DNA from: Acidobacteriota bacterium
GTDB lineage: Bacteria; Acidobacteriota; Terriglobia; Terriglobales; Acidobacteriaceae
NCBI GenBank assembly: GCA_003225175.1
Contig: QIBA01000038.1
Location: 62,001 to 126,000 of the forward strand
Length of the DNA: 64,000 nt
Direction of reading: 5' to 3'
This document shows positions 17,980 through 25,934 of this stretch, piece after piece. How positions within the stretch are numbered: the stretch's first letter is position 1; each line of letters opens with the position of its first letter. The position numbers and the translations under genes are program-made. The notes under the pieces were generated by a model. It had not been told where the DNA came from. It did not search any database and saw nothing but the letters and a program-made list of their open reading frames with translations.

Positions 17980-19130
17980 AAGCCGTCAACTCAGATTTCG
18001 TGGTGGTAGGAGCTGGAGTGTTCGGCACCTGGACGGCACGCGCGCTCCGCAGTAAAGGGCATTCCGTTACGTTGATCGAGGCACACGGCGCGGGAAACAG
18101 TCGTTCGAGTTCGGGAGACGAGTCGCGCATCATGCGTATGGGATACGGCGCCGACGGGCTCTACACGCGATGGGCAGCACGCTCCCTTCAGCTTTGGAAG
18201 GCGCTGTTCCAAGCGACTGGCCAACCGTTGTTCGTGAATACAGGCGTCTTGTGGCTCTGCTCGGAGCTGGATCGCTACACGCAGGAGCTTCTGCGCATGC
18301 TCGCGACCGAAAGCATTGCCTGCGAAGAGCTCTCAACGACTGAGATCAGCGCTCGGTTTCCTCAGATGAATGTCGATGATATTTCTTTTGGCATTCTGGA
18401 GCCGGAAAGCGGAGTCCTGCTGGCGCGTCGAGCGGTGCAGACAATACTCGAGCACGCCGTACGAGAAGGTGTGCGCTATGTGCTCGATGCAGTAGCCCCG
18501 CCGGAATCTCAGAACAGGAAGCTCGAGTCTGTCCCAACCACGCGCGGCGAAGCCGTGAGCGGAGGAACGTTCGTCTTTTGTTGCGGCGCATGGCTTCCGC
18601 AACTCTTTCCCGAACTGTTGGGCAACCGGATATTTCCCACTCGACAGGAAGTGTTCTACTTTGGGACCCCGCCCGGCGCCCGCGAATTCAGGCCACCACA
18701 GATGCCGGTCTGGCTGCACCACCAGGAGAATATGTATGGTCTGCCCGATATCGAGAATCGAGGAATCAAGGTTGCCAGCGACCGGCACGGCTATCCCTTC
18801 GATCCTGAAACCGGCAATCGCAGGGTAAGCCAAGCGGGCGAAGAGGAAGTCCGAGCCTATCTTTGTCGAAGATTCCGCTCATTAAGGAATGTGCCTCTGC
18901 TTGAAAGTCGTGTATGTCAGTACGAGAACACCTCGAACGGCGACTTTCTGATCGATCGCCATCCTGAAATTGAGAACGTCTGGCTTGTCGGCGGAGGTTC
19001 CGGCCATGGCTTCAAGCACGGTCCGGCGCTCGGAGAGTATGTAGCTGGGCAAATTCTACAAACGACTGCTGCAGAAAATCGTTTTTTGCTTGAGCGAAAG
19101 TTGCTGGTGCAGCAAAGGACGGTGTACTGA
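17976..19130 (+). CDS. FAD-dependent oxidoreductase (DAO / sarcosine-oxidase-like)
   Basis: The 384-residue product begins with a classical FAD-binding fold (FVVVGAGVFGTWTARALRSKGHSVTLIE, about residues 7-34). GNSRSSSGDESRIMRMGYG follows, characteristic of the monomeric sarcosine oxidase/N-methyltryptophan oxidase (SolA) group. The C-terminus has WLVGGGSGHGFKHGPALGEYVA, the second flavin-contacting motif of the DAO family. Such enzymes oxidise secondary or primary amines of amino acids to imines with release of hydrogen peroxide. I set the start at the ATG at 17976, inside the stop of the OCD-like gene, rather than an upstream in-frame start. An aromatic or N-methyl amino acid is a guess for the substrate. 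Confidence 0.9.
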   Translation: MKAVNSDFVVVGAGVFGTWTARALRSKGHSVTLIEAHGAGNSRSSSGDESRIMRMGYGADGLYTRWAARSLQLWKALFQATGQPLFVNTGVLWLCSELDRYTQELLRMLATESIACEELSTTEISARFPQMNVDDISFGILEPESGVLLARRAVQTILEHAVREGVRYVLDAVAPPESQNRKLESVPTTRGEAVSGGTFVFCCGAWLPQLFPELLGNRIFPTRQEVFYFGTPPGAREFRPPQMPVWLHHQENMYGLPDIENRGIKVASDRHGYPFDPETGNRRVSQAGEEEVRAYLCRRFRSLRNVPLLESRVCQYENTSNGDFLIDRHPEIENVWLVGGGSGHGFKHGPALGEYVAGQILQTTAAENRFLLERKLLVQQRTVY

Positions 19131-19163
19131 GAAGCGCTTACCTGAATCAGGGGGATTCGCGGC

Positions 19164-19264
19164 GTAGGGGTGCAGCATGCTGCGTATTGGCGATGCTTCG
19201 CGATTACCCGGAAATGCCGGGCGTCCTAACTGCATGGAGAAGACGCAGCATGCTGCGTCTCTAC
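19164..19264. repeat. Pair of palindromic dispersed repeats
   Basis: The perfect 20-base palindrome agacgcagcatgctgcgtct lies at 19241-19260, and a partial copy (gtgcagcatgctgcgt) at about 19170-19185. A third copy with one mismatch is found at 23240-23259 upstream of tdh. The spacer between two genes on opposite strands is made mainly of these units, which resemble REP-type elements. Confidence 0.7.
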
Positions 19265-19272
19265 GAAAGACA

Positions 19273-19971
19273 TTAGTAATCCAGCTTCATGGGCAGACGA
19301 TGCATCACTGCTTGCTCTGTCAAGCCCATCAGGACCGCCATACCGAAACGCGCTGAGGTCTCAAATGGGGCATTCTTTGGTCCCCCATCGAGCTTCCATT
19401 GTTTGAAGTTCTCAGGTGTGGCTTTCAGAGTCTTTGCATTCAATTCGCGAAGTTGGCTGAGCAGCGTTGTGCTCCATCCCATCCAGAGTTCTTTGCCGGT
19501 AATGTATCCCGCCTTGAATACAAATTGGTTATCGCCCGGTAGCCAGAGTTCAGGGAACAGTATCTGCGAGTATTTTGTTTTGAACCCCTCCGCCGTGCAT
19601 TTCCTATAAGCCTCATCCTTTTGGAGATCCTCGGGAACGACATCGGGTAATTTCAGTTCTCGATGTTCATCGTGAGCGGCAAGGACAGCGACTGCTGAGT
19701 AGCAATCCCAAGCCGGCTTTTCCGTGAAGTAGTCGGAAGAATTATCTTCGCTCCACTTCAGCGGCTGCTTCAGCGCTTCTGCAAGTCCTGACTGCCACGC
19801 GAGAACAGCTTCTCGAATCTGATCGGCAGAGAGTCGCGGCGAACTATCCGTAGAAGGCGGCCGAACTACTTGGCATTTCAGGCCATTCAGCCGGGCATAC
19901 TGCTGAACAAGGGTTTCCCAATTGCCGCTGTGATAACGAGTAAGCGGACCGACGTAGATGTCGAGGCCCAT
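19273..19971 (-). CDS. Conserved hypothetical protein
   Basis: This 232-residue soluble protein starts MGLDIYVGPLTRYHSGNWET. It contains a Trp-rich central section (PLKWSEDNSSDYFTEKPAWDC), a conserved-looking ELWLPG motif and KELWMGWSTTLLSQL. There is no signal peptide or membrane segment. I recognise the MGLDIYVG opening as recurring in uncharacterised bacterial proteins but know no function. It starts three bases after the MerR stop codon and is probably cotranscribed with that regulator. Confidence 0.72.
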   Translation of the reverse strand: MGLDIYVGPLTRYHSGNWETLVQQYARLNGLKCQVVRPPSTDSSPRLSADQIREAVLAWQSGLAEALKQPLKWSEDNSSDYFTEKPAWDCYSAVAVLAAHDEHRELKLPDVVPEDLQKDEAYRKCTAEGFKTKYSQILFPELWLPGDNQFVFKAGYITGKELWMGWSTTLLSQLRELNAKTLKATPENFKQWKLDGGPKNAPFETSARFGMAVLMGLTEQAVMHRLPMKLDY

Positions 19972-19974
19972 GCT

Positions 19975-20421
19975 CTATCTTTTAGCGGAGAGAATGCCCA
20001 ACACGTCGCGCAGTCCTTGTTTGATGCTGCGCAGATCAGTGCCGTTCGAGGCCACTGGCGCGAATGGTAGCGCTGTTTGGGAGCGGTCGCGCTTGGATTC
20101 AGCCTTGATGAACTGACGTGCGCCGTTGATCGTGTAGCCCTCTTCGTAGAGAAGCTTTTTTACGCGCACGATATTCTCGACGTCCTTGCGACGGTAGAGG
20201 CGCTGGCCGGTATTGCTTTTACTCGGCTTGAGCTGAGGGAATTCCGTCTCCCAGAAGCGCAGCACATAGGCAGGTAAAGAGCAGAGCCTGGATACTTCAC
20301 CGATGCGGAAGAAAAGCTTTTCCGGGATCACGATCTCTTCCGCTGGCTTTCGCTTGCTTCGAGAGATTGCTGCCCTTGTACCCACGAGCGCATAGTATGT
20401 CGGGCTGTAGTCAAAGGTCAA
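19975..20421 (-). CDS. MerR-family transcriptional regulator
   Basis: The 148-residue protein carries a MerR-type winged helix: FFRIGEVSRLCSLPAYVLRFWETEFPQL, then RLYRRKDVENIVRVKKLLYEEGYTINGARQF. The region after the DNA-binding domain is short and lacks the metal-binding Cys of classical metal sensors, so an inducer cannot be proposed. Basic residues precede the domain. The start is uncertain: the frame opens with TTG at 20421, and an in-frame GTG at 20385 would shorten it by 12 residues. It leads a two-gene unit with the hypothetical gene downstream. Confidence 0.88.
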   Translation of the reverse strand: MTFDYSPTYYALVGTRAAISRSKRKPAEEIVIPEKLFFRIGEVSRLCSLPAYVLRFWETEFPQLKPSKSNTGQRLYRRKDVENIVRVKKLLYEEGYTINGARQFIKAESKRDRSQTALPFAPVASNGTDLRSIKQGLRDVLGILSAKR

Positions 20422-20442
20422 TCAAAACTCGAGGCGATTCTC

Positions 20443-20641
20443 TTGTCATTCCGAACCGCGGTTGGTGCGGTGAGGAATCCCTACGAGTTCCGACTCGGTA
20501 GAGCTGGTCGAGGATCGCCGAGCTTTCTGAATTGCGTGCGAGAGATAGTTGAACGTCACGTTTTGGAGGATCGCATGCGCCGGCATGGTAACAGTTCGTA
20601 GGGATTCCTCTCCGCCACACAGCGGCGGTTCGGAATGACAA
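20443..20641. repeat. MITE-like element with 45-base inverted ends
   Basis: About 200 bases are bounded by imperfect inverted repeats. The left end (20443-20486) starts ttgtcattccgaaccgcgg and contains gaggaatccctac; the right end (20596-20641) reads back the same as gtagggattcctc...ttcggaatgacaa. The inside holds no gene. A shorter relative with the same arms lies at about 38053-38163. The size and ends suggest a small non-autonomous mobile or palindromic element. Confidence 0.7.
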
Positions 20642-20654
20642 CGGGACCACCGAA

Positions 20655-20684
20655 AATGAAAAAGGCCTTCGAGATTCGAAGGCC
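20655..20684 (-). terminator. Intrinsic terminator of the Lys-rich peptide gene
   Basis: On the minus strand a nine-base-pair stem (20676-20684 with 20664-20672) with a three-base loop is followed by five T residues. It lies 26 bases after the TAA of the small gene at 20710-20760. Confidence 0.85.
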
Positions 20685-20709
20685 GCAAATCAGTTTGCCT
20701 GGCAGCAGG

Positions 20710-20760
20710 TTATTTCTTTTTCGCTGCTTTCTTCTTTGTGGCCTTCTTTTTCATAGGCAT
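20710..20760 (-). CDS. 16-residue Lys-rich microprotein
   Basis: A very short gene encodes MPMKKKATKKKAAKKK: ten Lys in 16 residues, no acidic residue, net charge about +10. The support is its control signals. A perfect aaggagg Shine-Dalgarno lies nine bases before the ATG, and a strong intrinsic terminator lies 26 bases after the TAA, so this is a complete small transcription unit. The sequence resembles the Lys/Ala-rich tails of histone-H1-like bacterial proteins, suggesting nucleic-acid binding, but function is unknown. It could also be the remnant tail of a longer protein, although the ribosome-binding site argues against that. Confidence 0.65.
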   Translation of the reverse strand: MPMKKKATKKKAAKKK

Positions 20761-20908
20761 GGTTATGTTCCTCCTTGTGGAACGTTCTCCCTTGGTTTGG
20801 AGAAGCTGTACAAGCTGCTCCGCTGATTGCATGGGCCTACTAACTACCACAAGATATTGTGCTCACTGATTCGTGATGTCAAGAATTATTCACAAAAGTT
20901 CCGGCTCA

Positions 20909-20914
20909 TATAAT
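20909..20914 (+). promoter_or_regulatory. -10-like TATAAT just before hyuB
   Basis: A consensus TATAAT ends nine bases before the ATG at 20924. If used, transcription would begin almost at the start codon and give a leaderless mRNA, consistent with the absence of a ribosome-binding sequence. No good -35 was found. Confidence 0.35.
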
Positions 20915-20923
20915 CGCATTCGC

Positions 20924-22681
20924 ATGCCTGATCCGGTAGAACTGGAAATTTTTCGCGAACTCTTTCACTCGATCGCGGAAGAGATGGGAGCATCGTTGCG
21001 GCGAAGCGCGTTTTCTCCCAACATTCGTGAGCGGCGTGATTACTCGTGCGCGGTATTCGATCGAAGTGCGCAGGTAATTGCAATGGGCGATCACATGCCT
21101 GTGCATCTCGGCTCGATGCCCATGTCGGTGCGAGCAGCCATCGAGCGCCTTGATCTTGGTCCAGGCGACGTTGCCATGGTGAACGATCCGTTCGCCGGCG
21201 GCACGCACCTGCCGGACATCACGTTAGTGGCTCCTGTGTATGTCGACCGCGATCGAACGGAAAACTCTCAGCGGCTAAATCTTCGTGAAAAAAGCTTTAA
21301 GGAGGGCCACGACTTCAGTCGTGCCGTGCAAGAAAAAAAAATCAAGCTAATGTCTAAGAGTCTTCTTGTGCCTCAAGTCGACACCGCTAAAGCCGTGCTT
21401 CTTCCTAAATCAAGGAAGCCTGATTTCTATGTTGCTTCCCGAGCTCACCACGCTGATGTGGGCGGGGCAGCGGCCGGTTCCATGGGACTCTCGCGTGAAA
21501 TCTATCAGGAGGGATTACGCATTCCTCCGGTTTTTCTCGTGCGCAGCGGGACGATGCAGCGCGATGTTCTGCAGATGGTTCTGGCCAATGTGCGTACGCC
21601 CGAGGAGCGTGAAGGAGATTTAGGCGCGCAGATCGCCGCCTGCAACACCGGAGCACGACGCCTGCAGGAAGTTTGCGATCGTTATGGCTTGTCGCGCATG
21701 CATCGGGCAAGCGAGGAACTGCAGGATTACGCTGAACAGATGACCCGATCGCTGCTGGAGGGAGTCCCTCCCGGCACGTATTCGGCAGAGGATTTTCTCG
21801 ACAACGATGGCATCAGCGATCGGCCAGTTCGCGTTATTGTGAAAATTCGCATCGAGAAGCGAAACCGACGAAGCTCGCAACCGTTGGTCACGATTGACTT
21901 CAGTGGCAGCGATCCTCAAGTTGAAGGCAGTATCAACGCTGTCGAAGCGATCACTTACTCCGCGTGCTTCTATGTCTTTCGTTGTCTGCTGGCTGAGGAT
22001 GTTCCCGCAGCGGCTGGCATCATGCGTCCGATCCGCGTGATTGCGCCGGAAGGGACTGTGATAAATGCGCGTCCTCCCGCTGCGGTAGCGGGAGGCAATG
22101 TTGAGATGTCCCAGCGCATTGTGGACACACTTTTTCGCGCGCTTGCCCGAGCAATGCCGGAGCGCATTCCTGCTGCATCGTCGGGGACGATGAATAATCT
22201 CACCATCGGCGGGCTCTTCCCTCCTGGCCACGCTCGCGCAGGCGAGCCCTTTGCTTATTACGAGACGATCGCCGGCGGAATGGGTGCGCGGCCCACACAA
22301 GATGGAATCTCAGGTGTGCACACGCACATGACAAACTCGCTGAACACTCCCGCGGAAGCGCTCGAGTATGCATATCCATTTCGAGTGACTCGGTACTCCC
22401 TCCGTCCAAATAGTGGAGGCATTGGAAAGCAGCGCGGCGGCGATGGCATTGTGCGCGAGCTGGAGCTGCTGTGCGATGCCGATGTCACGTTGCTTGCAGA
22501 TCGACGGGTGCGTGGCCCTTACGGTCTTGGTGGTGGAAAGGATGGCATGCCGGGACGCAATGCTGTTGTTAAGAGTGACGGAACCGAGATTCCGATCCCG
22601 CCAAAGGGGAGTGTTCGTCTACGCAGAGGCGACAAGATCAGGATTGAATCCCCGGGTGGCGGTGGTTGGGGCGAGAGTTGA
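20924..22681 (+). CDS. Hydantoinase B/oxoprolinase family protein with in-frame repeat insertion
   Basis: The 585-residue product matches the HyuB family (ATP-dependent hydantoin or 5-oxoproline hydrolysis, normally with HyuA). Markers are GASLRRSAFSPNIRERRDYSC, MPVHLGSMPMSVRAAIE, GGTHLPDITLVAPVYV, VASRAHHADVGG, EGLRIPPVFL, GGNVEMSQRI and the Gly-rich end SPGGGGWGES. Between APVYV and VASRAHHADVGG, where the family has only a short loop, sit about 48 extra residues rich in Lys (about 115-164). Their DNA contains the palindrome cacgacttcagtcgtg and reads as an inserted dispersed repeat that preserves the frame. I chose the ATG at 20924 because a TATAAT lies just upstream of it. No hyuA is in the window, so the enzyme may be orphan or pair with a distant subunit. 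Confidence 0.88.
   Translation: MPDPVELEIFRELFHSIAEEMGASLRRSAFSPNIRERRDYSCAVFDRSAQVIAMGDHMPVHLGSMPMSVRAAIERLDLGPGDVAMVNDPFAGGTHLPDITLVAPVYVDRDRTENSQRLNLREKSFKEGHDFSRAVQEKKIKLMSKSLLVPQVDTAKAVLLPKSRKPDFYVASRAHHADVGGAAAGSMGLSREIYQEGLRIPPVFLVRSGTMQRDVLQMVLANVRTPEEREGDLGAQIAACNTGARRLQEVCDRYGLSRMHRASEELQDYAEQMTRSLLEGVPPGTYSAEDFLDNDGISDRPVRVIVKIRIEKRNRRSSQPLVTIDFSGSDPQVEGSINAVEAITYSACFYVFRCLLAEDVPAAAGIMRPIRVIAPEGTVINARPPAAVAGGNVEMSQRIVDTLFRALARAMPERIPAASSGTMNNLTIGGLFPPGHARAGEPFAYYETIAGGMGARPTQDGISGVHTHMTNSLNTPAEALEYAYPFRVTRYSLRPNSGGIGKQRGGDGIVRELELLCDADVTLLADRRVRGPYGLGGGKDGMPGRNAVVKSDGTEIPIPPKGSVRLRRGDKIRIESPGGGGWGES
21270..21415. repeat. Palindromic repeat inserted in the hyuB frame
   Basis: The insert contains a 16-base hairpin (21308-21323) and, near its ends, cagcggctaaa and accgctaaagccgtgcttcttcc, which look like fragments of a second palindromic motif. 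The A-rich run of nine A residues at 21333-21341 is unlike the surrounding codons. Insert boundaries are approximate. Confidence 0.65.
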
Positions 22682-22778
22682 TTCGAAACGGAGCGCCAGG
22701 CGGAAGTGCCTTTCCCGAAACGGAATAGGACTTTGCGGCTTCTTCAGAAGTGACTCAATACTATAGCGAGACAATACG

Positions 22779-23156
22779 ATGACTAAGATTCGCACCATCC
22801 GAGTGTTTTCGGCAGCCAAGGTGAACGCGCTGCTCTATGGAATCCTGGGATTGCTGATCGCTCCCTTCCTGGTGCTAGGACCGGGACTCGCCATGATCGG
22901 CGGAGAGAAGCGAACTGCCGGATTTGGCGGCGTTATTGCGGTTGCCGCGATTGCTCCGATTATTTACGCGGTGATTGGCTTTATTGCGGGGGCGGTGATG
23001 GCGTTTATCTATAACGCGATTTCGCATTCTGTGGGCGGAATTGAGGTGGAACTTGATTTGCCCTCTCCGAGTCCGAGCCTGCCTGTGCCAGTGTCTAAGG
23101 TTCCGGCTCCCGCTCCAAGCGATATTCCTCCAGCGATCCGTCCGGAATTCGAGTGA
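22779..23156 (+). CDS. Small membrane protein, DUF3566-like
   Basis: The 125-residue protein has two strongly hydrophobic segments (about residues 18-42 and 48-78), followed by YNAISHSVGGIEVELDL and a Pro/Ser-rich tail. The topology and the YNxxxxxxGGIEVEL ending resemble DUF3566 membrane proteins, whose role is not known. No enzymatic motif is present. It lies about 100 bases after hyuB on the same strand and may be cotranscribed, but no functional link is evident. Confidence 0.7.
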   Translation: MTKIRTIRVFSAAKVNALLYGILGLLIAPFLVLGPGLAMIGGEKRTAGFGGVIAVAAIAPIIYAVIGFIAGAVMAFIYNAISHSVGGIEVELDLPSPSPSLPVPVSKVPAPAPSDIPPAIRPEFE

Positions 23157-23239
23157 TAAACTGAGAAGTTTGCCCCACGCTGCCGTAAACACGTCTTTGT
23201 TACGGGCAGCAGCTTTCAAGAATGCGGGCTGCATGGTAA

Positions 23240-23262
23240 AGACGCAGCATGATGCGTCTCTA
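23240..23262. repeat. Copy of the agacgcagca palindromic repeat
   Basis: This copy matches the palindrome at 19241-19260 with one mismatch and lies 25 bases before tdh. Confidence 0.6.
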
Positions 23263-23287
23263 GCATTGAAGTGAAGGGTTTTGTTAC

Positions 23288-24343
23288 ATGCCTGAAACAA
23301 TGCAGGCCATCGTAAAACCGCAGGCAGGACCCGGGTCCGAACTTCGGGCCGTGCCGCGGCCGGAGGTTGGGCCTGGCGATGTTCTCGTTAAGGTTCAAGT
23401 GGCCTCCATTTGCGGTACCGACCTGCACATTTATGAATGGGATGCGTGGGCGCAGAAGCGCATTCGTCCTCCGCTCGTGCCCGGGCACGAGTTCTGCGGG
23501 ACAGTGGCTGCCATTGGTCGAGAAGTTACCAGCGTGAAGGAAGGTGACTTCGTCTCAGCCGAAATGCACGTGAACTGCGGCAAATGCCTGCAGTGCCGTA
23601 CCGGCGAGGCGCATATCTGCCAAAACGTGAAGATCATCGGCGTCGATGCTGACGGAGCATTCGCTGACTACGTCAAGATTCCCGAATCGAACATCTGGAA
23701 ACTCGACCCTTCCATTCCCGCAGACTACGCTTCGATCCTCGATCCTTTGGGAAATGCTGTGCACACCGTGCTTGCCGGCGAAATCGCCGCGAAGACGGTC
23801 GCCGTAATCGGTTGCGGTCCCATCGGATTGTTTTCAATTGCCGTTGCGCGCGCCGTCGGAGCTTCCCAGGTCTTTGCACTCGAAGTGAACGAGCATCGGC
23901 GCAAGCTGGCAAAGGCCATGAAGGCCGAGCACGTTTGCGATCCGAGCAAGGGCAACGTGAAGCAGTTTGTGCTTGAACGTACGGATGGCACCGGCGTGGA
24001 CGTAGTGCTTGAAATGTCCGGACATCCCGACGGTATCAAAACCGGATTCGATATTTTGCGGCTTGGCGGCCGTGTCTCATTGCTGGGCATCCCTTCTGTG
24101 CCGATCAAGATGAACTTCGCGGAAGATCTGATCTTCAAGGGCGCAATCGTGCAGGGTATCAATGGTCGATTGATGTATAAGACCTGGTATCAGATGCAGG
24201 CGCTGCTCAGAGCCGGAAAACTCGATCTTTCTCCAGTCATTACCGATCGCATGCCGCTGAAAGATTTCAGTAAGGGCATGGAGCGGTTGAAGACGGGCGA
24301 AGCCAGCAAGATCCTGCTGTATCCGAACGGAACGGGAAGATAG
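23288..24343 (+). CDS. tdh: L-threonine 3-dehydrogenase
   Basis: The 351-residue zinc alcohol dehydrogenase oxidises L-threonine to 2-amino-3-ketobutyrate using NAD. Catalytic-zinc ligands are visible as Cys42 in SICGTDLHIYEWD and His67-Glu68 in VPGHEFCG; the structural zinc site is NCGKCLQCRTGEAHIC. The Rossmann motif VAVIGCGPIGLFSIAVARA follows at about 162-180. HIYEWDAWAQKRI and GINGRLMYKTWYQMQALL are characteristic of Tdh rather than of other alcohol dehydrogenases. The usual partner kbl (2-amino-3-ketobutyrate CoA ligase) is not in the window. Confidence 0.95.
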   Translation: MPETMQAIVKPQAGPGSELRAVPRPEVGPGDVLVKVQVASICGTDLHIYEWDAWAQKRIRPPLVPGHEFCGTVAAIGREVTSVKEGDFVSAEMHVNCGKCLQCRTGEAHICQNVKIIGVDADGAFADYVKIPESNIWKLDPSIPADYASILDPLGNAVHTVLAGEIAAKTVAVIGCGPIGLFSIAVARAVGASQVFALEVNEHRRKLAKAMKAEHVCDPSKGNVKQFVLERTDGTGVDVVLEMSGHPDGIKTGFDILRLGGRVSLLGIPSVPIKMNFAEDLIFKGAIVQGINGRLMYKTWYQMQALLRAGKLDLSPVITDRMPLKDFSKGMERLKTGEASKILLYPNGTGR

Positions 24344-24392
24344 CCGCTTGTTCGCATTCTGATTGTCGTTAAAACAAATCGTGCAATTTCGA

Positions 24393-25934
24393 ATGTCATC
24401 GTCTGCGCCATTCAAGAAGATCCTCATTGCCAATCGAGGAGAGATTGCGGTGCGCGTAATCCGCGCCTGCCGCGAGATGGACATTGCTACGGTTGCTGTG
24501 TTTTCTGATGTAGATCGCGGGGCACTGCATGTGATGAAGGCCGACGAGGCGTATCACATTGGTCCTGCCGCAGCGGCCGAGTCGTATCTAAACATTCCGC
24601 GGATTCTCGAGGTCGCCCTGCGGAGCGGCGCGGATGCCGTACATCCGGGCTACGGATTTCTCTCTGAGAACCCACAGTTCGCCCGAGCTTGTGCTGATGC
24701 CGGCGTGAAGTTCATCGGGCCATCGCCATCAGCGATGGAAGCGATGGGATCGAAGACGCGCGCGCGTGAAGCTGCAGATCGCGCTGGACTCCCGCGTGTT
24801 CCCGGTTCGGTACGCGCGTTGGAATCTGCTGCGCAGGCCGAAGAGGTTGCCGCATCGCTCGATTATCCGGTGATGCTGAAAGCGGTGGCGGGTGGAGGCG
24901 GCAAGGGAATGCGGCGCGTTGATACTCGTCAGGAATTGCCTTCGGCATTCACAGCGGCCCAAAGCGAGGCGCTGCGTGCGTTTGGCAACAGCGACGTGTA
25001 CATCGAGAAGCTGATCGTCCAGCCTCGCCATATAGAGATCCAGGTTCTCGGCGACGAGCACGGCAATCTTGTATATCTCGGGGAACGTGAATGCTCGGTA
25101 CAAAGACGCCACCAGAAGGTCATTGAAGAGGCGCCTTCCGCCGTGGTCGATGCGGCCATGCGTCAAGCGATGGGTGAGACCGCTGTGGCTCTGGCGCGAG
25201 CGGCCGGATATTCCAACGCGGGTACAGTCGAGTTTCTGGTTGATCAGGACAAGAAGTTTTACTTCCTGGAGATGAACACTCGGCTGCAGGTGGAGCATCC
25301 GGTGACGGAGCTGGTTACCGGCCTGGATCTCGTTCACCTGCAAATTCTGATTGCCGCAGGCGCGAAGCTCCCGTTTACGCAAAGCGATCTGCAGTTGCGC
25401 GGACACGCAATCGAAGTGCGGATCTACGCAGAGGATCCTGACAATAACTTCTTTCCCTCGCCGGGAAAGATCACTCGCTTGCTGCTTCCTTCTGGTCCGG
25501 GAATCCGGGAGGACAGCGGCATTTACGAAGGCTGGACTGTGCCGCTGGATTACGATCCTATGCTGGCAAAGCTGATTGCGTACGCGCCTACACGCGAGCA
25601 GGCGATCCGGCGATTGCAGCGGGCATTGAACGAATACTTCGTTGGCGGAATTGCCAGCAACCTGGGATTATTCCGAGAGATTCTCGAGGAGAACGATTTC
25701 ATCGCCGCAAAAATCGATACAGGGTATCTCGATCGTCTTATCGAAAATCGGCGTAAGGCGGTGTCGCCCTTGAACGGCAACGGCGAGAGAGTCGCCGCTA
25801 TCGCTGCGGCGCTGATGCAATCGACGCGCAATGGCAAAGCTTCAAGCACAAATAACGGCGTGAATGGCAGCCATCGTTCGGCGGGCAATGGATGGAAGCG
25901 CGTCGCCCGCCACGAGGCGCTGCGCGAGCGATGA
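24393..25934 (+). CDS. accC: Biotin carboxylase subunit of an acyl-CoA carboxylase
   Basis: The 513-residue protein carboxylates biotin with ATP and bicarbonate. It shows FKKILIANRGEIAVRVIRACRE, VHPGYGFLSENPQFARAC, the ATP-grasp Gly loop KAVAGGGGKGMR, ERECSVQRRHQKVIEEAPS and EMNTRLQVEHPVTE. It is about 60 residues longer than AccC of the acetyl-CoA carboxylase because of a low-complexity Asn/Gly/Ser-rich tail (NGNGERVAAI to the end). The start is the ATG at 24393; a TTG upstream would add ten residues. It overlaps the biotin-carrier gene by four bases (ATGA). The symbol is given by similarity; with no carboxyltransferase gene in the window, the substrate (acetyl-, propionyl- or methylcrotonyl-CoA) is unknown. 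Confidence 0.9.
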   Translation: MSSSAPFKKILIANRGEIAVRVIRACREMDIATVAVFSDVDRGALHVMKADEAYHIGPAAAAESYLNIPRILEVALRSGADAVHPGYGFLSENPQFARACADAGVKFIGPSPSAMEAMGSKTRAREAADRAGLPRVPGSVRALESAAQAEEVAASLDYPVMLKAVAGGGGKGMRRVDTRQELPSAFTAAQSEALRAFGNSDVYIEKLIVQPRHIEIQVLGDEHGNLVYLGERECSVQRRHQKVIEEAPSAVVDAAMRQAMGETAVALARAAGYSNAGTVEFLVDQDKKFYFLEMNTRLQVEHPVTELVTGLDLVHLQILIAAGAKLPFTQSDLQLRGHAIEVRIYAEDPDNNFFPSPGKITRLLLPSGPGIREDSGIYEGWTVPLDYDPMLAKLIAYAPTREQAIRRLQRALNEYFVGGIASNLGLFREILEENDFIAAKIDTGYLDRLIENRRKAVSPLNGNGERVAAIAAALMQSTRNGKASSTNNGVNGSHRSAGNGWKRVARHEALRER

